DNA of 64,000 nucleotides from an uncultured Winogradskyella sp. (GTDB lineage Bacteria; Bacteroidota; Bacteroidia; Flavobacteriales; Flavobacteriaceae): NCBI RefSeq assembly GCF_947495255.1, contig NZ_CANLYI010000008.1, positions 124,001 to 188,000 of the forward strand, read 5' to 3'. Shown piece by piece: positions 36,837 to 46,372 of this stretch (position 1 is its first letter; each line of letters starts with the position of its first letter). The notes under the pieces were generated by a model. It saw only the letters and a program-made list of their open reading frames with translations, ran no database searches and was not told where the DNA came from. The position numbers and the translations under genes were made by a program.

Positions 36837-36860
36837 AGTTTATAACTAACAAGCATATTT

Positions 36861-36892
36861 AAAACCACTTTGCAAAAGCTAAGTGGTTTTTT
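36861..36892 (+). terminator. Terminator after the epimerase gene (AAAACCAC type)
   Basis: AAAACCACTT-T-GC / GC-T-AAGTGGTTTT with loop AAAA, followed by TT. Same stem family as at 29992, 31262 and 40749. Confidence 0.88.
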
Positions 36893-37022
36893 GGTTGCAA
36901 GTGATACGTTGCAACTCTTCAAAATCAGAATCAGTTTTCATCCTATAAAGCATAAAAACAGCCCTGTTATCTACACCAAATCAAGCGCTTAAAAATTCTT
37001 ATTTAGATTTAATATAAATAAC

Positions 37023-37053
37023 TTGTGTAATTCAATTGACAAATATATTTTTG
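37023..37053 (+). promoter_or_regulatory. Promoter of the TonB receptor gene
   Basis: TTG (37023-37025), 20 bases, TATTTTTG (37046-37053), matching the flavobacterial consensus; the receptor start lies 41 bases downstream. Confidence 0.6.
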
Positions 37054-37093
37054 CCAAAAACTAACTATTCATATTAAGTCTAAATAAAAACAA

Positions 37094-39517
37094 ATGAAAA
37101 GCTTACTATCAATTTTAACCTTATTTCTGTTCGCAAATATAGCTTTTGCTCAAAGTGGAACCATTACAGGAACCATTACAGACAACAACCAAGCACCTCT
37201 TATTGGTGTCAATATTTCTTTAACAAACACCAACAAAGGCGCACAATCTAACGAAAATGGAACTTTTGAAATCAGTAGTATAGAACCTGGTGATTATATT
37301 CTTTCAATCTCGTACATCGGCTTTAAAACTAGAGAAGTTGCTGTTTCGGTTTCAAATAATCAAAACACAACATTAGAGACTATTGTGCTTTATGAAGGAA
37401 ATGAAATCTTAAGTGAAGTGGTTATTGATGGCGAACGTCGTAATAAATTCTCGAGAAAGAAAACCGCTTACGTTTCTAAACTGCCCTTAACAGATATTGA
37501 AAACACACAAGTGTACAGCACCATTACCACAGAACTTCTAAAAACACAAGTCGTTACTAACTTTGACGATGCTTTAAAAAATGCTACTGGTGTAGAAAAC
37601 TTATGGTCGTCTACTGGTCGTGGTGGTGATGGTGCAGGTTATTACGGACTTCGTGGGTTTTCTGTGCAACCACAATTGGTAAACGGTTTACCTGGATTAA
37701 CCAACGGAACTATCAATCCTGCAAATATTGAACGTATTGAAGTCTTAAAAGGCCCTTCTGCAACCTTATTTGGTAATGCGGTGAGTTCTTACGGTGGACT
37801 TATTAATGTTGTAACCAAAAAGCCTTATGTAGGTACAGGTGGCGAATTATCATTTACGTCTGGTTCTTACGGTCTTAATCAAATTGTAGGTGATTTTAAT
37901 ACCGCTTTAAGTAAAGAAGATAACTTATACTTCCGTTTAAATACGGCTTACAGCACAGAACAAAGTTTTCAAGATGCAGGTTTTAGAAAATCATTTTTTG
38001 TAGCCCCTTCATTATCGTATAAAGTGAATAACAAACTTTCATTTTCTTTCTACGGTGAAATCACACAAGCCGAACAAACCAACCCAACCTTTTTATTCTT
38101 AAACAGAAGTGCACCAACGGCCTCTTCTAACCTTGATGAATTAGGTTACAACAACAAATTATCGTTTACAAGCAACGATTTAACCTTACTGAACCCAACA
38201 CAGAATTATAGAGTTGAGATGGATTATAAATTGTCTAACACATGGCAATCACAAACCTTACTTTCTAAAAGTTCAACTTCTACAAGTGGTTATTATTCTT
38301 ATTTATTCGACTTTGGGATTTTAGAAGGTGATACCTATTCGCGCTTTATCAGTAAACAAAATGCAAATACGCAAACTACAGACATTCAACAAAACTTTAT
38401 TGGCGATTTTAAAGTAGCATCCTTAAGAAATAGAGTGGTTATTGGTTTAGATTACTTCAATGCCACAGAAACGAGTAACAATACTGGCTATGCGTTTTAT
38501 GGCAATGTAACACCAGATGGTGGTTCTAATGGAGACAATCCGTTTACAGCAGCTGTTGAGACAGATGCTTACGCACTTTCTACGTCTGCAGTAGATGCTG
38601 CATTAGCGTCACAAGGTGTTGGTAACTTAAAATCTAAATATCAAATTTATAGCATGTATGCTTCAGATGTTTTAAACATTACAGATAACCTTTCTGCTAT
38701 GGTAGGTTTGCGTTTAGACCATTTTGATAATGAAGGTGATCTCACAACAACCGCAGATGATTACGACCAAACAACAGTATCTCCAAAATTCGGAATTGTA
38801 TACCAACCTATTAAAGATAAATTATCAGTTTTTGGGAATTACCAAAACGGCTTTACCAATGTAGCGCCTCAATTAGTGGGTGATCCAGATGCTGGTCCAC
38901 AAACACTGCAATCTTTTGACCCAGAAGAAGCCAACCAATTAGAGTTTGGTATTAAAACCAATCTTTTTAATAACCGCTTAAATGCTACGATTAGCTATTA
39001 CGATATTAAAGTAAAAGACCGAGTAATTACAGACCCTTCTTCCCTATTCAATAAAATACAAGGTGGTGAAGTGGTGAGTAAAGGCTTTGAAATTGAAATC
39101 AACGCTAACCCAGTTAAAGGGTTAAACATTAGAGCGGGTTATAGCAACAACGATAGTGAAACCACCGAATCTGATAACACAGAAATTTTAAACCGAAGAC
39201 CTCTTGAAGCAGGACCAGAAGAATTATATAACCTTTGGGCAAATTATGAATTCCAAGAAGGCAGTTTAGAAGGTTTCGGACTTGGTTTTGGCGTCAATGG
39301 TGCTAGTGACCGTTTTGCCATTAACTATGCTTCTACTGGCGAATTTATTCTACCGAGTTACACCATTGCAAACGCAGCCGTGTTTTACCAAGCAGATAAA
39401 TACAGAATAGGATTAAAATTAAACAACGCTTTTAATAAAGAATATTACAAAGGTTGGACCACCATTAATCCACAAACACCAAGAGCATTATTGGCTAATA
39501 TGTCTTACCAGTTTTAA
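37094..39517 (+). CDS. TonB-dependent siderophore receptor with carboxypeptidase-like N-domain
   Basis: 807 residues. Signal peptide (cleavage after IAFAQ), then a CarboxypepD_reg-like beta-sandwich (about 22-105, GTITGTITDNNQAPLIGVNI) common in Bacteroidota receptors. A plug domain follows (DALKNATGVENLW, YYGLRGFSVQP, IERIEVLKGPSATLFG), then a 22-strand barrel ending in aromatic F. The plug wording IEVLKGPSATLFG..GGLINVVTKKP is that of siderophore receptors. It imports ferric chelates across the outer membrane with TonB energy. The PepSY gene downstream supports iron release from the siderophore. Iron control is expected, but no operator was identified. Confidence 0.93.
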   Translation: MKSLLSILTLFLFANIAFAQSGTITGTITDNNQAPLIGVNISLTNTNKGAQSNENGTFEISSIEPGDYILSISYIGFKTREVAVSVSNNQNTTLETIVLYEGNEILSEVVIDGERRNKFSRKKTAYVSKLPLTDIENTQVYSTITTELLKTQVVTNFDDALKNATGVENLWSSTGRGGDGAGYYGLRGFSVQPQLVNGLPGLTNGTINPANIERIEVLKGPSATLFGNAVSSYGGLINVVTKKPYVGTGGELSFTSGSYGLNQIVGDFNTALSKEDNLYFRLNTAYSTEQSFQDAGFRKSFFVAPSLSYKVNNKLSFSFYGEITQAEQTNPTFLFLNRSAPTASSNLDELGYNNKLSFTSNDLTLLNPTQNYRVEMDYKLSNTWQSQTLLSKSSTSTSGYYSYLFDFGILEGDTYSRFISKQNANTQTTDIQQNFIGDFKVASLRNRVVIGLDYFNATETSNNTGYAFYGNVTPDGGSNGDNPFTAAVETDAYALSTSAVDAALASQGVGNLKSKYQIYSMYASDVLNITDNLSAMVGLRLDHFDNEGDLTTTADDYDQTTVSPKFGIVYQPIKDKLSVFGNYQNGFTNVAPQLVGDPDAGPQTLQSFDPEEANQLEFGIKTNLFNNRLNATISYYDIKVKDRVITDPSSLFNKIQGGEVVSKGFEIEINANPVKGLNIRAGYSNNDSETTESDNTEILNRRPLEAGPEELYNLWANYEFQEGSLEGFGLGFGVNGASDRFAINYASTGEFILPSYTIANAAVFYQADKYRIGLKLNNAFNKEYYKGWTTINPQTPRALLANMSYQF

Positions 39518-39528
39518 TTACAAAAAGT

Positions 39529-39564
39529 TAAAGCGCGACTCTTTTTTAGAGGGTTGCGCTTTTA
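39529..39564 (+). terminator. Intercistronic hairpin in front of the PepSY gene
   Basis: TAAAGCGC...GCGCTTTTA with imperfect inner pairing (GACTC / GAGGGTT). It ends only 3 bases before the PepSY start codon. It may be an attenuating terminator or may mask the PepSY translation start. Confidence 0.6.
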
Positions 39565-39567
39565 AAA

Positions 39568-40716
39568 ATGACAACAATGACAGCTAAAAAATTCATATTT
39601 CAAGTTCATAAAATTTTAGGTCTAGCAACAGGACTCGTTGTGTTCATTGTTGCAATAACGGGTTGTTGTTGGGCTTTTAGAACTGAAATTGAAAGCCTCT
39701 ATGACGATTATAAAACGGTAACACCACAAAACCTACCGATTTTAACACCAACAAAAGCCAAGCTTCTCGCAGAACAAGTTTTCCCAAAAAACACCGTACA
39801 TGGTACCGTATTTAAAAAAGAAGGCGATGCTATTGAGGTTATTTTTTACGATGCAGAACCAGAGTTTTACCAAAGTGTGTTTCTTAATCCCTATTCTGGC
39901 GAAGTCATCCAAGTAGATGATCATACCTCAGGATTTTTTGCCTTTATTTTAAAAGGCCATATGCGCCTTTGGTTGCCTAAAAAAATAGGCGAACAAGTGG
40001 TTGGTGCCTCTATTTTAATCTTCATTTTTATTATCATTTCTGGTTTTATAATCTGGATTCCCAAAAAGCGAAAAAACCTGAAGCAACGTTTAAAATTCGA
40101 TTGGAAAAAAACCACACGCTGGAAACGTAAAAACTTTGACCTACACACCGTTATTGGCTTTTACATTTGTGCACTTGCCCTTGTTTTGGCGTTTACAGGT
40201 TCTATGATGTCTTACAATTGGTTAAAATATGTGGTTTACAAATCTACAGGTGGCGAAAAAGAAGCGCGTTTTATTATTCCTGAAAATCTTAGTGAGACCA
40301 GCACAAAAGGTGATGTGATACCTATGGATTATATCATTGTAAAATTGCTAAAAGAATCACCAGAAGCTAAAAGTTTTGAACTCCATTACCCAAAAACAGA
40401 AGACGAAAGTATTTACATAGAAGTATCTAACAGTGACGACCTTTTCTATGATTCTGATTTTCGTTTTTTTGACCAAAACACACTCGAGGAAATTGAAACA
40501 CCAGGTATTTACGGAAAATATAAAGATGCTAACGTCGCAGACAAAATACAACGGATGAACTACGACATACACATTGGTGCCATTGGTGGCATTGTGGGTA
40601 AAATTATTGCTTTTATCATCAGTTTACTAACCGCAAGTTTGCCTGTTACTGGCTTTTTATTGTGGTATGGCAGACATTACAAAAAGAAAAAAACACAAGA
40701 CATTATAAACGCTTAG
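39568..40716 (+). CDS. PepSY-associated membrane protein (siderophore reductase-like)
   Basis: 382 residues with four membrane helices (about 17-40, 143-165, 195-218, 343-368). Large periplasmic PepSY-type regions lie between (KIGEQVVGASILIFIFIIISGFIIWIPKKRK; NFDLHTVIGFYICALALVLAFTGSMMSYNW). Conserved histidines in the helices (HKILG, HMRLW, HTVIG, HIGAIGG) suggest haem binding, as in PiuB/FoxB-type inner-membrane proteins that reduce ferric siderophores. It is 50 bases after the TonB receptor on the same strand. ATG at 39577 is an alternative start. Confidence 0.85.
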   Translation: MTTMTAKKFIFQVHKILGLATGLVVFIVAITGCCWAFRTEIESLYDDYKTVTPQNLPILTPTKAKLLAEQVFPKNTVHGTVFKKEGDAIEVIFYDAEPEFYQSVFLNPYSGEVIQVDDHTSGFFAFILKGHMRLWLPKKIGEQVVGASILIFIFIIISGFIIWIPKKRKNLKQRLKFDWKKTTRWKRKNFDLHTVIGFYICALALVLAFTGSMMSYNWLKYVVYKSTGGEKEARFIIPENLSETSTKGDVIPMDYIIVKLLKESPEAKSFELHYPKTEDESIYIEVSNSDDLFYDSDFRFFDQNTLEEIETPGIYGKYKDANVADKIQRMNYDIHIGAIGGIVGKIIAFIISLLTASLPVTGFLLWYGRHYKKKKTQDIINA

Positions 40717-40748
40717 TTAATAACCCTACCCTTAACCCTTAAGTACTT

Positions 40749-40780
40749 AAAACCACTTGGCGTAAGCTTAGTGGTTTTTT
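40749..40780 (+). terminator. Terminator of the iron-uptake operon (AAAACCAC type)
   Basis: AAAACCACT / AGTGGTTTT outer stem with GGC-GTAA-GCT inner part, then T-run. Confidence 0.88.
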
Positions 40781-40878
40781 GTTTTAAATAGGTTTACATC
40801 TTTTAATATTTTGGGGCTACGGTTTACCGTAAAATTCTTAACTTAGAGTGTTATAATTTAGCTGTAATTAGAGTGAAA

Positions 40879-40927
40879 TATACGTAGATCTACGTATAGT
40901 ATGCATTATAATTAAAATTTACATTTG
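40879..40927 (+). promoter_or_regulatory. 20-base palindrome and -7 box upstream of the KAP gene
   Basis: TATACGTAGA-TCTACGTATA (40879-40898) is a perfect 20-base palindrome. TACATTTG (40920-40927) matches the -7 consensus. The palindrome covers the place of the -33 box, so a dimeric regulator bound there would directly control this promoter. ACGGTTTACCGTAA (40819-40832) lies further upstream. Confidence 0.55.
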
Positions 40928-40929
40928 TA

Positions 40930-40994
40930 GCTTATATCCTATTCTATTTTCGCGATAACAGTAATAGAAGTTATTATATAACAAGTTGTGGGCA
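40930..40994 (+). repeat. Cassette right-arm region before the KAP gene
   Basis: Aligns with 31462-31524 (shared TCTATTTT, GTAATAgAAGTTA and TATAACaAGTTGT). It ends in GTTGTGGGCA (40985-40994), whose exact complement follows the KAP gene. Confidence 0.65.
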
Positions 40995-41012
40995 ATTTAA
41001 CAAAAACCAGTA

Positions 41013-43163
41013 ATGCATACAGATTTACCATTAAAAGAAAATTCAACTGATAAATTAGGAAGACATCCATTCGCATTTGAAATCGCATCTGGTTTGGTTA
41101 AATCTTTTAAAGACAATAACGAAAGTATTGTACTTGGAATTAATGGAACTTGGGGTTCTGGTAAATCAACTTTGCTAAATTTCATTATTAACGAAGTTGA
41201 ACAAATCTCTTCAAGTATAAATCAAGAAATTATTGTTTTAAGATTTAATCCTTGGATGTTTTCTGGACAAAAAGAATTACAAAGTGTATTCTTAAGAGAG
41301 TTAATTCTAAAATTAAAAAACAACTCTGAAAAACTAAAAAATGCTTCAAAAAAAATAGCTGAATTTTTAGAATACTTGAACTGGGTTAACTATGTGCATT
41401 CTGGTGCTGGCGAAGCACTACAATCATTAAAAAATATTTTTAAAAAAGTAGGAAAAGAAAAAGAACTTTCTGAATTAAAAAACGAAATTGATAACATTTT
41501 AATTGATTCAAAAGTAAAATTATATATTACTATTGATGATATCGATAGATTAACACCAAATGAAATAACTGATATATTTCAATTAATTAAATTAAACGGG
41601 AATTTCGCTAATACTATTTTTATTTTAGCTTATGACCAGAATGTAGTTCAGACAGCATTAGAAAATCAATTTGGCGAAAATGGAAAAAAATATATCGAAA
41701 AAATTGTTCAAGTAGATTACACTTTACCTTCTATTTCCAAAGAAGATATCTCAAGATTATTTATTGATAATTTAAACATACTTTTTAATGATGAAGCGAT
41801 AACTGATAAAATTAAAGAACTGAATGATTCTATTAAAAGTGAACCATTTATAAACTTTTTTACTTCATTAAGAGATATCTATAGGTTTAACAATAGTATA
41901 AAATTACGTTTACCTTCAATAGTTAACGAATTAAATATTTTAGATTTTTTATTAATTGAAGCTTTAAGGGTATTTGACCAAAAAGCCTATAAATTTATAA
42001 TAGATAACAAGGAAAGTTTAATATACAAAAGTAATAACAACATCAATAATTTCGGCTTCCGCTCTAATGATGAGCAATCAACCGAAGCCTTTATTGAAAG
42101 TTTAGATTTTAACGATTTAATTAAAAGAATATTAAAAAGGTTATTTATAGTCGACACATTATATAGCTTCGACTCAAATACACCTGATGACTTAATTCGA
42201 GGTAAAAGGGTTGCAAACGAAAGTTATTTTAATAGATACTTTAATCTTCAATTATCTAATTTTGACATACAAGAATATGTATTCGAAAGCTTCATAAACA
42301 AAAATTCTTCTGGAGAAAATGAAGATATTTTAAAACAAGTTCAAGAAAAAGGGCAACTATTTCAATTTCTAAACTGGGTTGAAATAAAAAGCAAAGGTTG
42401 CGACGAAAATAAGCAACAGAAAATCATTGAATCGATTTTAATTTATTCAAAAAACTTAACACATAAAAAAGGTATGTTTTGGGGAATTGGTTCAGATTTA
42501 AATACAGTATTAGATTATGCTTCTGATATGCTGTACAACATTAATGACATTGAATCTAGAAGAAATCTTATCCTATCTCATATAGAAAACAACAAATATT
42601 TTTCTTCATTCTATTTGAGTGATAGAATATTATATGCTTACGAACAATCAGAAAAAGGAGAATTATATTCGAAAAACGAATGGTATTATCTCTTCAAATT
42701 TGAAAAAGATAATGACTTGAAATTTATTGAAAAAATAATTTCAATAAGAAACATAATAGCTAAAGGGCTTTTTGACAAGATTTTAATTGATACCGACTTT
42801 TTAGCCGAAGATGAAATTGGATTAATATTAGATACTGTCTATAAAAATTATAAAGAACATTACGAAGCAAATTTTTATCAACTTATTGAGAAAGACCACG
42901 ATTTAGTTAAATATGTTTGGTTATCTATCAAACGTAGTTGGCTGACTTCTGGCAGTAGAGTTGGTTATCAACTTGCCGAGTATCAACTTTATCCTGAATT
43001 AGATAAGGAAGTTATAAAAAGTAGGTTCGATAATCTTAATCTAGCTGATTTTGATGAAAATGAGAATAAGGTAATATCTCTATTTAAGAAATCTTACGAA
43101 GATGGATTTGAAGAAAAAAAATACTACGATATAGAAACACTTGAAGAAATGGGTAAATGGTAA
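41013..43163 (+). CDS. KAP family P-loop NTPase
   Basis: 716-residue STAND-like NTPase of the KAP family. Walker A GTWGSGKST (45-53) and Walker B LYITIDDIDRL (170-180) are followed by NEITDIFQLIKLNGNFANTIFILAYD, a KAP hallmark. The usual pair of inserted membrane helices is not evident in the region between Walker A and B, so this looks like a soluble member. The C-terminal 400 residues are helical and of unknown function. KAP NTPases occur in several anti-phage systems. This one stands alone in its unit, flanked by perfect 10-base complementary arms, directly before a Hachiman pair. Confidence 0.88.
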   Translation: MHTDLPLKENSTDKLGRHPFAFEIASGLVKSFKDNNESIVLGINGTWGSGKSTLLNFIINEVEQISSSINQEIIVLRFNPWMFSGQKELQSVFLRELILKLKNNSEKLKNASKKIAEFLEYLNWVNYVHSGAGEALQSLKNIFKKVGKEKELSELKNEIDNILIDSKVKLYITIDDIDRLTPNEITDIFQLIKLNGNFANTIFILAYDQNVVQTALENQFGENGKKYIEKIVQVDYTLPSISKEDISRLFIDNLNILFNDEAITDKIKELNDSIKSEPFINFFTSLRDIYRFNNSIKLRLPSIVNELNILDFLLIEALRVFDQKAYKFIIDNKESLIYKSNNNINNFGFRSNDEQSTEAFIESLDFNDLIKRILKRLFIVDTLYSFDSNTPDDLIRGKRVANESYFNRYFNLQLSNFDIQEYVFESFINKNSSGENEDILKQVQEKGQLFQFLNWVEIKSKGCDENKQQKIIESILIYSKNLTHKKGMFWGIGSDLNTVLDYASDMLYNINDIESRRNLILSHIENNKYFSSFYLSDRILYAYEQSEKGELYSKNEWYYLFKFEKDNDLKFIEKIISIRNIIAKGLFDKILIDTDFLAEDEIGLILDTVYKNYKEHYEANFYQLIEKDHDLVKYVWLSIKRSWLTSGSRVGYQLAEYQLYPELDKEVIKSRFDNLNLADFDENENKVISLFKKSYEDGFEEKKYYDIETLEEMGKW

Positions 43164-43168
43164 AAAAC

Positions 43169-43304
43169 TGCCCACAACACCGTGTATAATTAATTGCTTT
43201 GGTCGTTGCCTATTTGGAAAATTCCTGCGGAATATTCTATCTGTAATTTATTTGCTGAGTTAGTTGATTAAACACGCCACTAATCATAAACAATCACGTT
43301 GGCG
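43169..43304 (+). repeat. Cassette-type spacer 4
   Basis: Left arm TGCCCACAAC (43169-43178) then ACCGTGTAT; hairpin ATTCC-TGC-GGAAT; core TTTATTTGCTGAGTTAG; right arm CACGTTGGCG ending 43304. Confidence 0.75.
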
Positions 43305-43325
43305 AAAATTAAAAAAAGTCATTGA

Positions 43326-44024
43326 ATGGATATTAATAAAATTGAAAATACTAGCCTCAATAAACTACCTAAAGGAAGTAGTTGTCAAATAAATTGTATT
43401 CATATAAAAATTAAAGATTTTAGACCTATTGTTGAAGAATTTGAAAAAAATATTTCTGACACAACTTGGATAAATAAACTTGATGAAATCTCTCAAATAA
43501 CTTTTAAAGCTACTTCCAAAAAGACAATAGATAAAATAGTAAATGAAATAATTGCTAAAATATCATCTAATGTAAATACTGATATTGGAGAATTTATTGT
43601 TTCATATGCAGCTCAAAAAGCGTTAGAAATTGAACATTCTCATAAATTGATTCCTTTAGCCGAATTACTGAAAGAAAAAGTAACAGGCAACCCAGGTTTT
43701 GACTTTCATTCAGTAAGTACAAATAGTTATTTAATTTTTGGAGAAGCTAAGTTTAGTTTAGAGTCAACACCTAGAGCAAGAGCTTTAGACCAAATTGTTG
43801 ATTTCATTGGTGACAGAGATAGTTCTGAATTACTTTGGCTACTACCCTTTTTAGATGCCGCAACAAAACAAAACATTATAGAAAATAAGAAAGGTTATAC
43901 TGCTGCATTTTCACACAATAACGACAATATAATTAATACTCTAAATAATGCTCTTGAATCAGCTCCAATATCAGAGATTATTAAATATAATGAACTTTAT
44001 CTAATAGCAGTTGAATTATGTTAA
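43326..44024 (+). CDS. hamA: HamA, nuclease subunit of a Hachiman anti-phage system
   Basis: 232-residue DUF1837-type protein. A PD-(D/E)xK-like core is visible: D126 in NPGFDFHSV, then E140 and K142 in YLIFGEAKF, preceded by the helix GEFIVSYAAQKALE. HamA is the effector nuclease held inactive by the HamB helicase until infection. It overlaps the helicase gene by 7 bases (ATGTTAA), which indicates coupled translation and a fixed complex. The protein is on the short side for HamA. The identification rests on the pair: DUF1837-like nuclease plus SF2 helicase in this order. Confidence 0.83.
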   Translation: MDINKIENTSLNKLPKGSSCQINCIHIKIKDFRPIVEEFEKNISDTTWINKLDEISQITFKATSKKTIDKIVNEIIAKISSNVNTDIGEFIVSYAAQKALEIEHSHKLIPLAELLKEKVTGNPGFDFHSVSTNSYLIFGEAKFSLESTPRARALDQIVDFIGDRDSSELLWLLPFLDAATKQNIIENKKGYTAAFSHNNDNIINTLNNALESAPISEIIKYNELYLIAVELC

Positions 44025-46360
44025 GTGAAATAATATTCAATAAAGAAATTGATAATGACTTAATTAGAGAAATACTTTTTGATTTCCATAAAAATGGACC
44101 AACAGATAACAGCCATTTAGAAACGTTATCTTATCTTAAAAAATATAATGCTGATTCTTTCAAAGAATATGAATCTAAGCTAATGTTTCTAATGGGCTTG
44201 TTTTATAAAACAGAAGAACCAAATTCATTCATAGAAGCAATTTATAATGCTTACGCAGAAACAATAATTTCAGACACAGGTCATAATTTCACTCCCGTTC
44301 AAGCAGATGCGTATCTTTCAATAAAAAAATATACTAATTTTTCATTTTCCGCACCAACAAGTGCTGGTAAGTCATTTTTATTTCAAGAATTAATTAAAGA
44401 AACTCAAGGAGATATTATTATCATCTTGCCATCAAGAGCTTTAATTTCAGAATATTTAATTAAAGTAAAAAAACTGGTATCAAAAGACACTTTAGTTCTC
44501 CAATTCATTGAAGTAGTAAATACAAAAAGAACAAAAAATAGGATTTACATAATAACACCTGAAAGAGGGGAAGAGTTGTTTAAAAACATTCCAAAGCTTA
44601 ATGTAGAGTTAATTTTACTTGATGAAGCTCAAATTTCAGAGGAAGGTATAAGAGGAATGAAATTTGATTCTCTCGTGAGAAGAATTGATAAAAAATTGAC
44701 CGATATAAAAAAAGTATTTACCCATCCCTTCATACTTAATCCAGAAGCACAATTTCAAAAGCATAATATCACAGAGAGTATCGATTCAGAAACATATAAT
44801 CAAAAAACAGTTGGTAAAATTTTCATTGAACATTCAAAGGGTGATTTTAAATATTTCTCGCCATTTCAAGATGAAATGAAAGGAAAAAAAATTGAAGGTA
44901 ATATTGTTAAAGAAATTATTAAAAATAACGGGACAGTACTAATATACATTTCAAAAGCAAAAATATATAATGGCAATTTTATTGAGTCTTTTGCAGACTA
45001 TATCGAATTATGTCCAATAATAACGGATAAAAAAAGTTTAAGTTATATTGAAAAAATAGAGACCTTTTTTGGAACCAAAGACGATAGCGAAAAAAGCTCT
45101 ATTCTTGTCTACTTAATGAAAAGGGGTATTGTAATTCATCACGGTTCAATTCCTTTAAACGCAAGATTAATAATTGAAGACTTTGTAAATAATCATCACG
45201 CTAAAATTTGTTTTTCAACTTCTACATTAATTCAAGGTATCAATATGCCATTTGATATAATTTGGATTAATAACTTTACTTTCAGAGGTAATGAAGACCA
45301 AAAGACCCTAAATTTAAAGAATTTAATAGGGCGTGCTGGTAGAGTAACACATGAGGATAATCACTTTGATTATGGCTATGTTGTTGTAGAGAGTCAAAAT
45401 AAAAGAACTTTTACAAATAGATTAAATACTGAATCATCATTATCTCCGTTATCAAATCTTGACAACCCAACAGACCCAAATAATGAAGATTTTATTGATA
45501 TTGTTGATGCAATTAAAAATGACACTTTCAACTCAGAGTTACAGTTAACAGAAAGTCAAATAACTCGAATTGAAAAAGCTGATTTAGATGAGCAAATTTC
45601 ATTTATTTTAGATAATTTTTTAAATGAAGAACTAGAGCCTTTAACTGTAAAAGAATACTATATATTAACCGATTACAAAAGAAAAAAAATAAAGAAAGCT
45701 CTTCAAAACATATATACAGCACATTTAAGAAGAGTTGAATTTGGTAATGGTGAAAAAAGCGTATTAAGTGCATCAATTCCTATTTTACTTTGGCAAATTC
45801 AAGGAAAATCTTTTGCTGAAATTATTTCGCTTAGACACGCATTCTTGTCTGAAAAAGATTTTAGACGAAAGTTAAATAGACAACTGAGAAATAAAGAAAT
45901 TTCAATTGCTGAATTTAAAAAACAACTTTTTGAAAAAAAAGTAAGATTCTCTTGTATAGCTGAAGCTCTTCCAAATAAAAGTTTTAAAAAACCAGTGCCA
46001 TTATTTAACAGAAACACAAGTGTAACTGATATAGATTTTGACACAATCATTTATGATACTTATGATTACATTGACAAAGTTCTTTCCCTTTCTGTAAAAG
46101 ACCCAATTTCTAGTGCATTATTACTTTACTTTGAAAAAACGAAAGATAAAAGGTCTCTAATATTAAGTAATTACATCAAATTCGGGACTAATGATGAAAC
46201 AGAAATATGGCTTTTAAAATATGGATTTAGCTTTGAAAATATAGAGTTAATTATTGAACATATAGAAACAATAGATGAAACAGAAATAATATTTAAAAAG
46301 TCAATTAATAAATTTATTACTAAACCAGAAAATCACAAGTTAATTGAACGGTATATATAG
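44018..46360 (+). CDS. hamB: HamB, SF2 helicase subunit of a Hachiman anti-phage system
   Basis: 780-residue DExx-box helicase. A Q-like region FTPVQADAYL (91-100) and Walker A SAPTSAGKS (111-119) are followed by LPSRALISEY (motif Ia), LILLDEAQ (motif II), a second RecA domain with STSTLIQGINMP (motif V) and LIGRAGRV (motif VI). A long helical C-terminal extension (about 500-780) is typical of Ski2-like/Hachiman helicases. HamB senses damaged or invading DNA and releases HamA. The pair sits in one spacer-bounded unit right after the KAP NTPase unit, so this part of the array is a small defence island. Confidence 0.85.
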   Translation: MLSEIIFNKEIDNDLIREILFDFHKNGPTDNSHLETLSYLKKYNADSFKEYESKLMFLMGLFYKTEEPNSFIEAIYNAYAETIISDTGHNFTPVQADAYLSIKKYTNFSFSAPTSAGKSFLFQELIKETQGDIIIILPSRALISEYLIKVKKLVSKDTLVLQFIEVVNTKRTKNRIYIITPERGEELFKNIPKLNVELILLDEAQISEEGIRGMKFDSLVRRIDKKLTDIKKVFTHPFILNPEAQFQKHNITESIDSETYNQKTVGKIFIEHSKGDFKYFSPFQDEMKGKKIEGNIVKEIIKNNGTVLIYISKAKIYNGNFIESFADYIELCPIITDKKSLSYIEKIETFFGTKDDSEKSSILVYLMKRGIVIHHGSIPLNARLIIEDFVNNHHAKICFSTSTLIQGINMPFDIIWINNFTFRGNEDQKTLNLKNLIGRAGRVTHEDNHFDYGYVVVESQNKRTFTNRLNTESSLSPLSNLDNPTDPNNEDFIDIVDAIKNDTFNSELQLTESQITRIEKADLDEQISFILDNFLNEELEPLTVKEYYILTDYKRKKIKKALQNIYTAHLRRVEFGNGEKSVLSASIPILLWQIQGKSFAEIISLRHAFLSEKDFRRKLNRQLRNKEISIAEFKKQLFEKKVRFSCIAEALPNKSFKKPVPLFNRNTSVTDIDFDTIIYDTYDYIDKVLSLSVKDPISSALLLYFEKTKDKRSLILSNYIKFGTNDETEIWLLKYGFSFENIELIIEHIETIDETEIIFKKSINKFITKPENHKLIERYI

Positions 46361-46372
46361 AATTAATAACTA

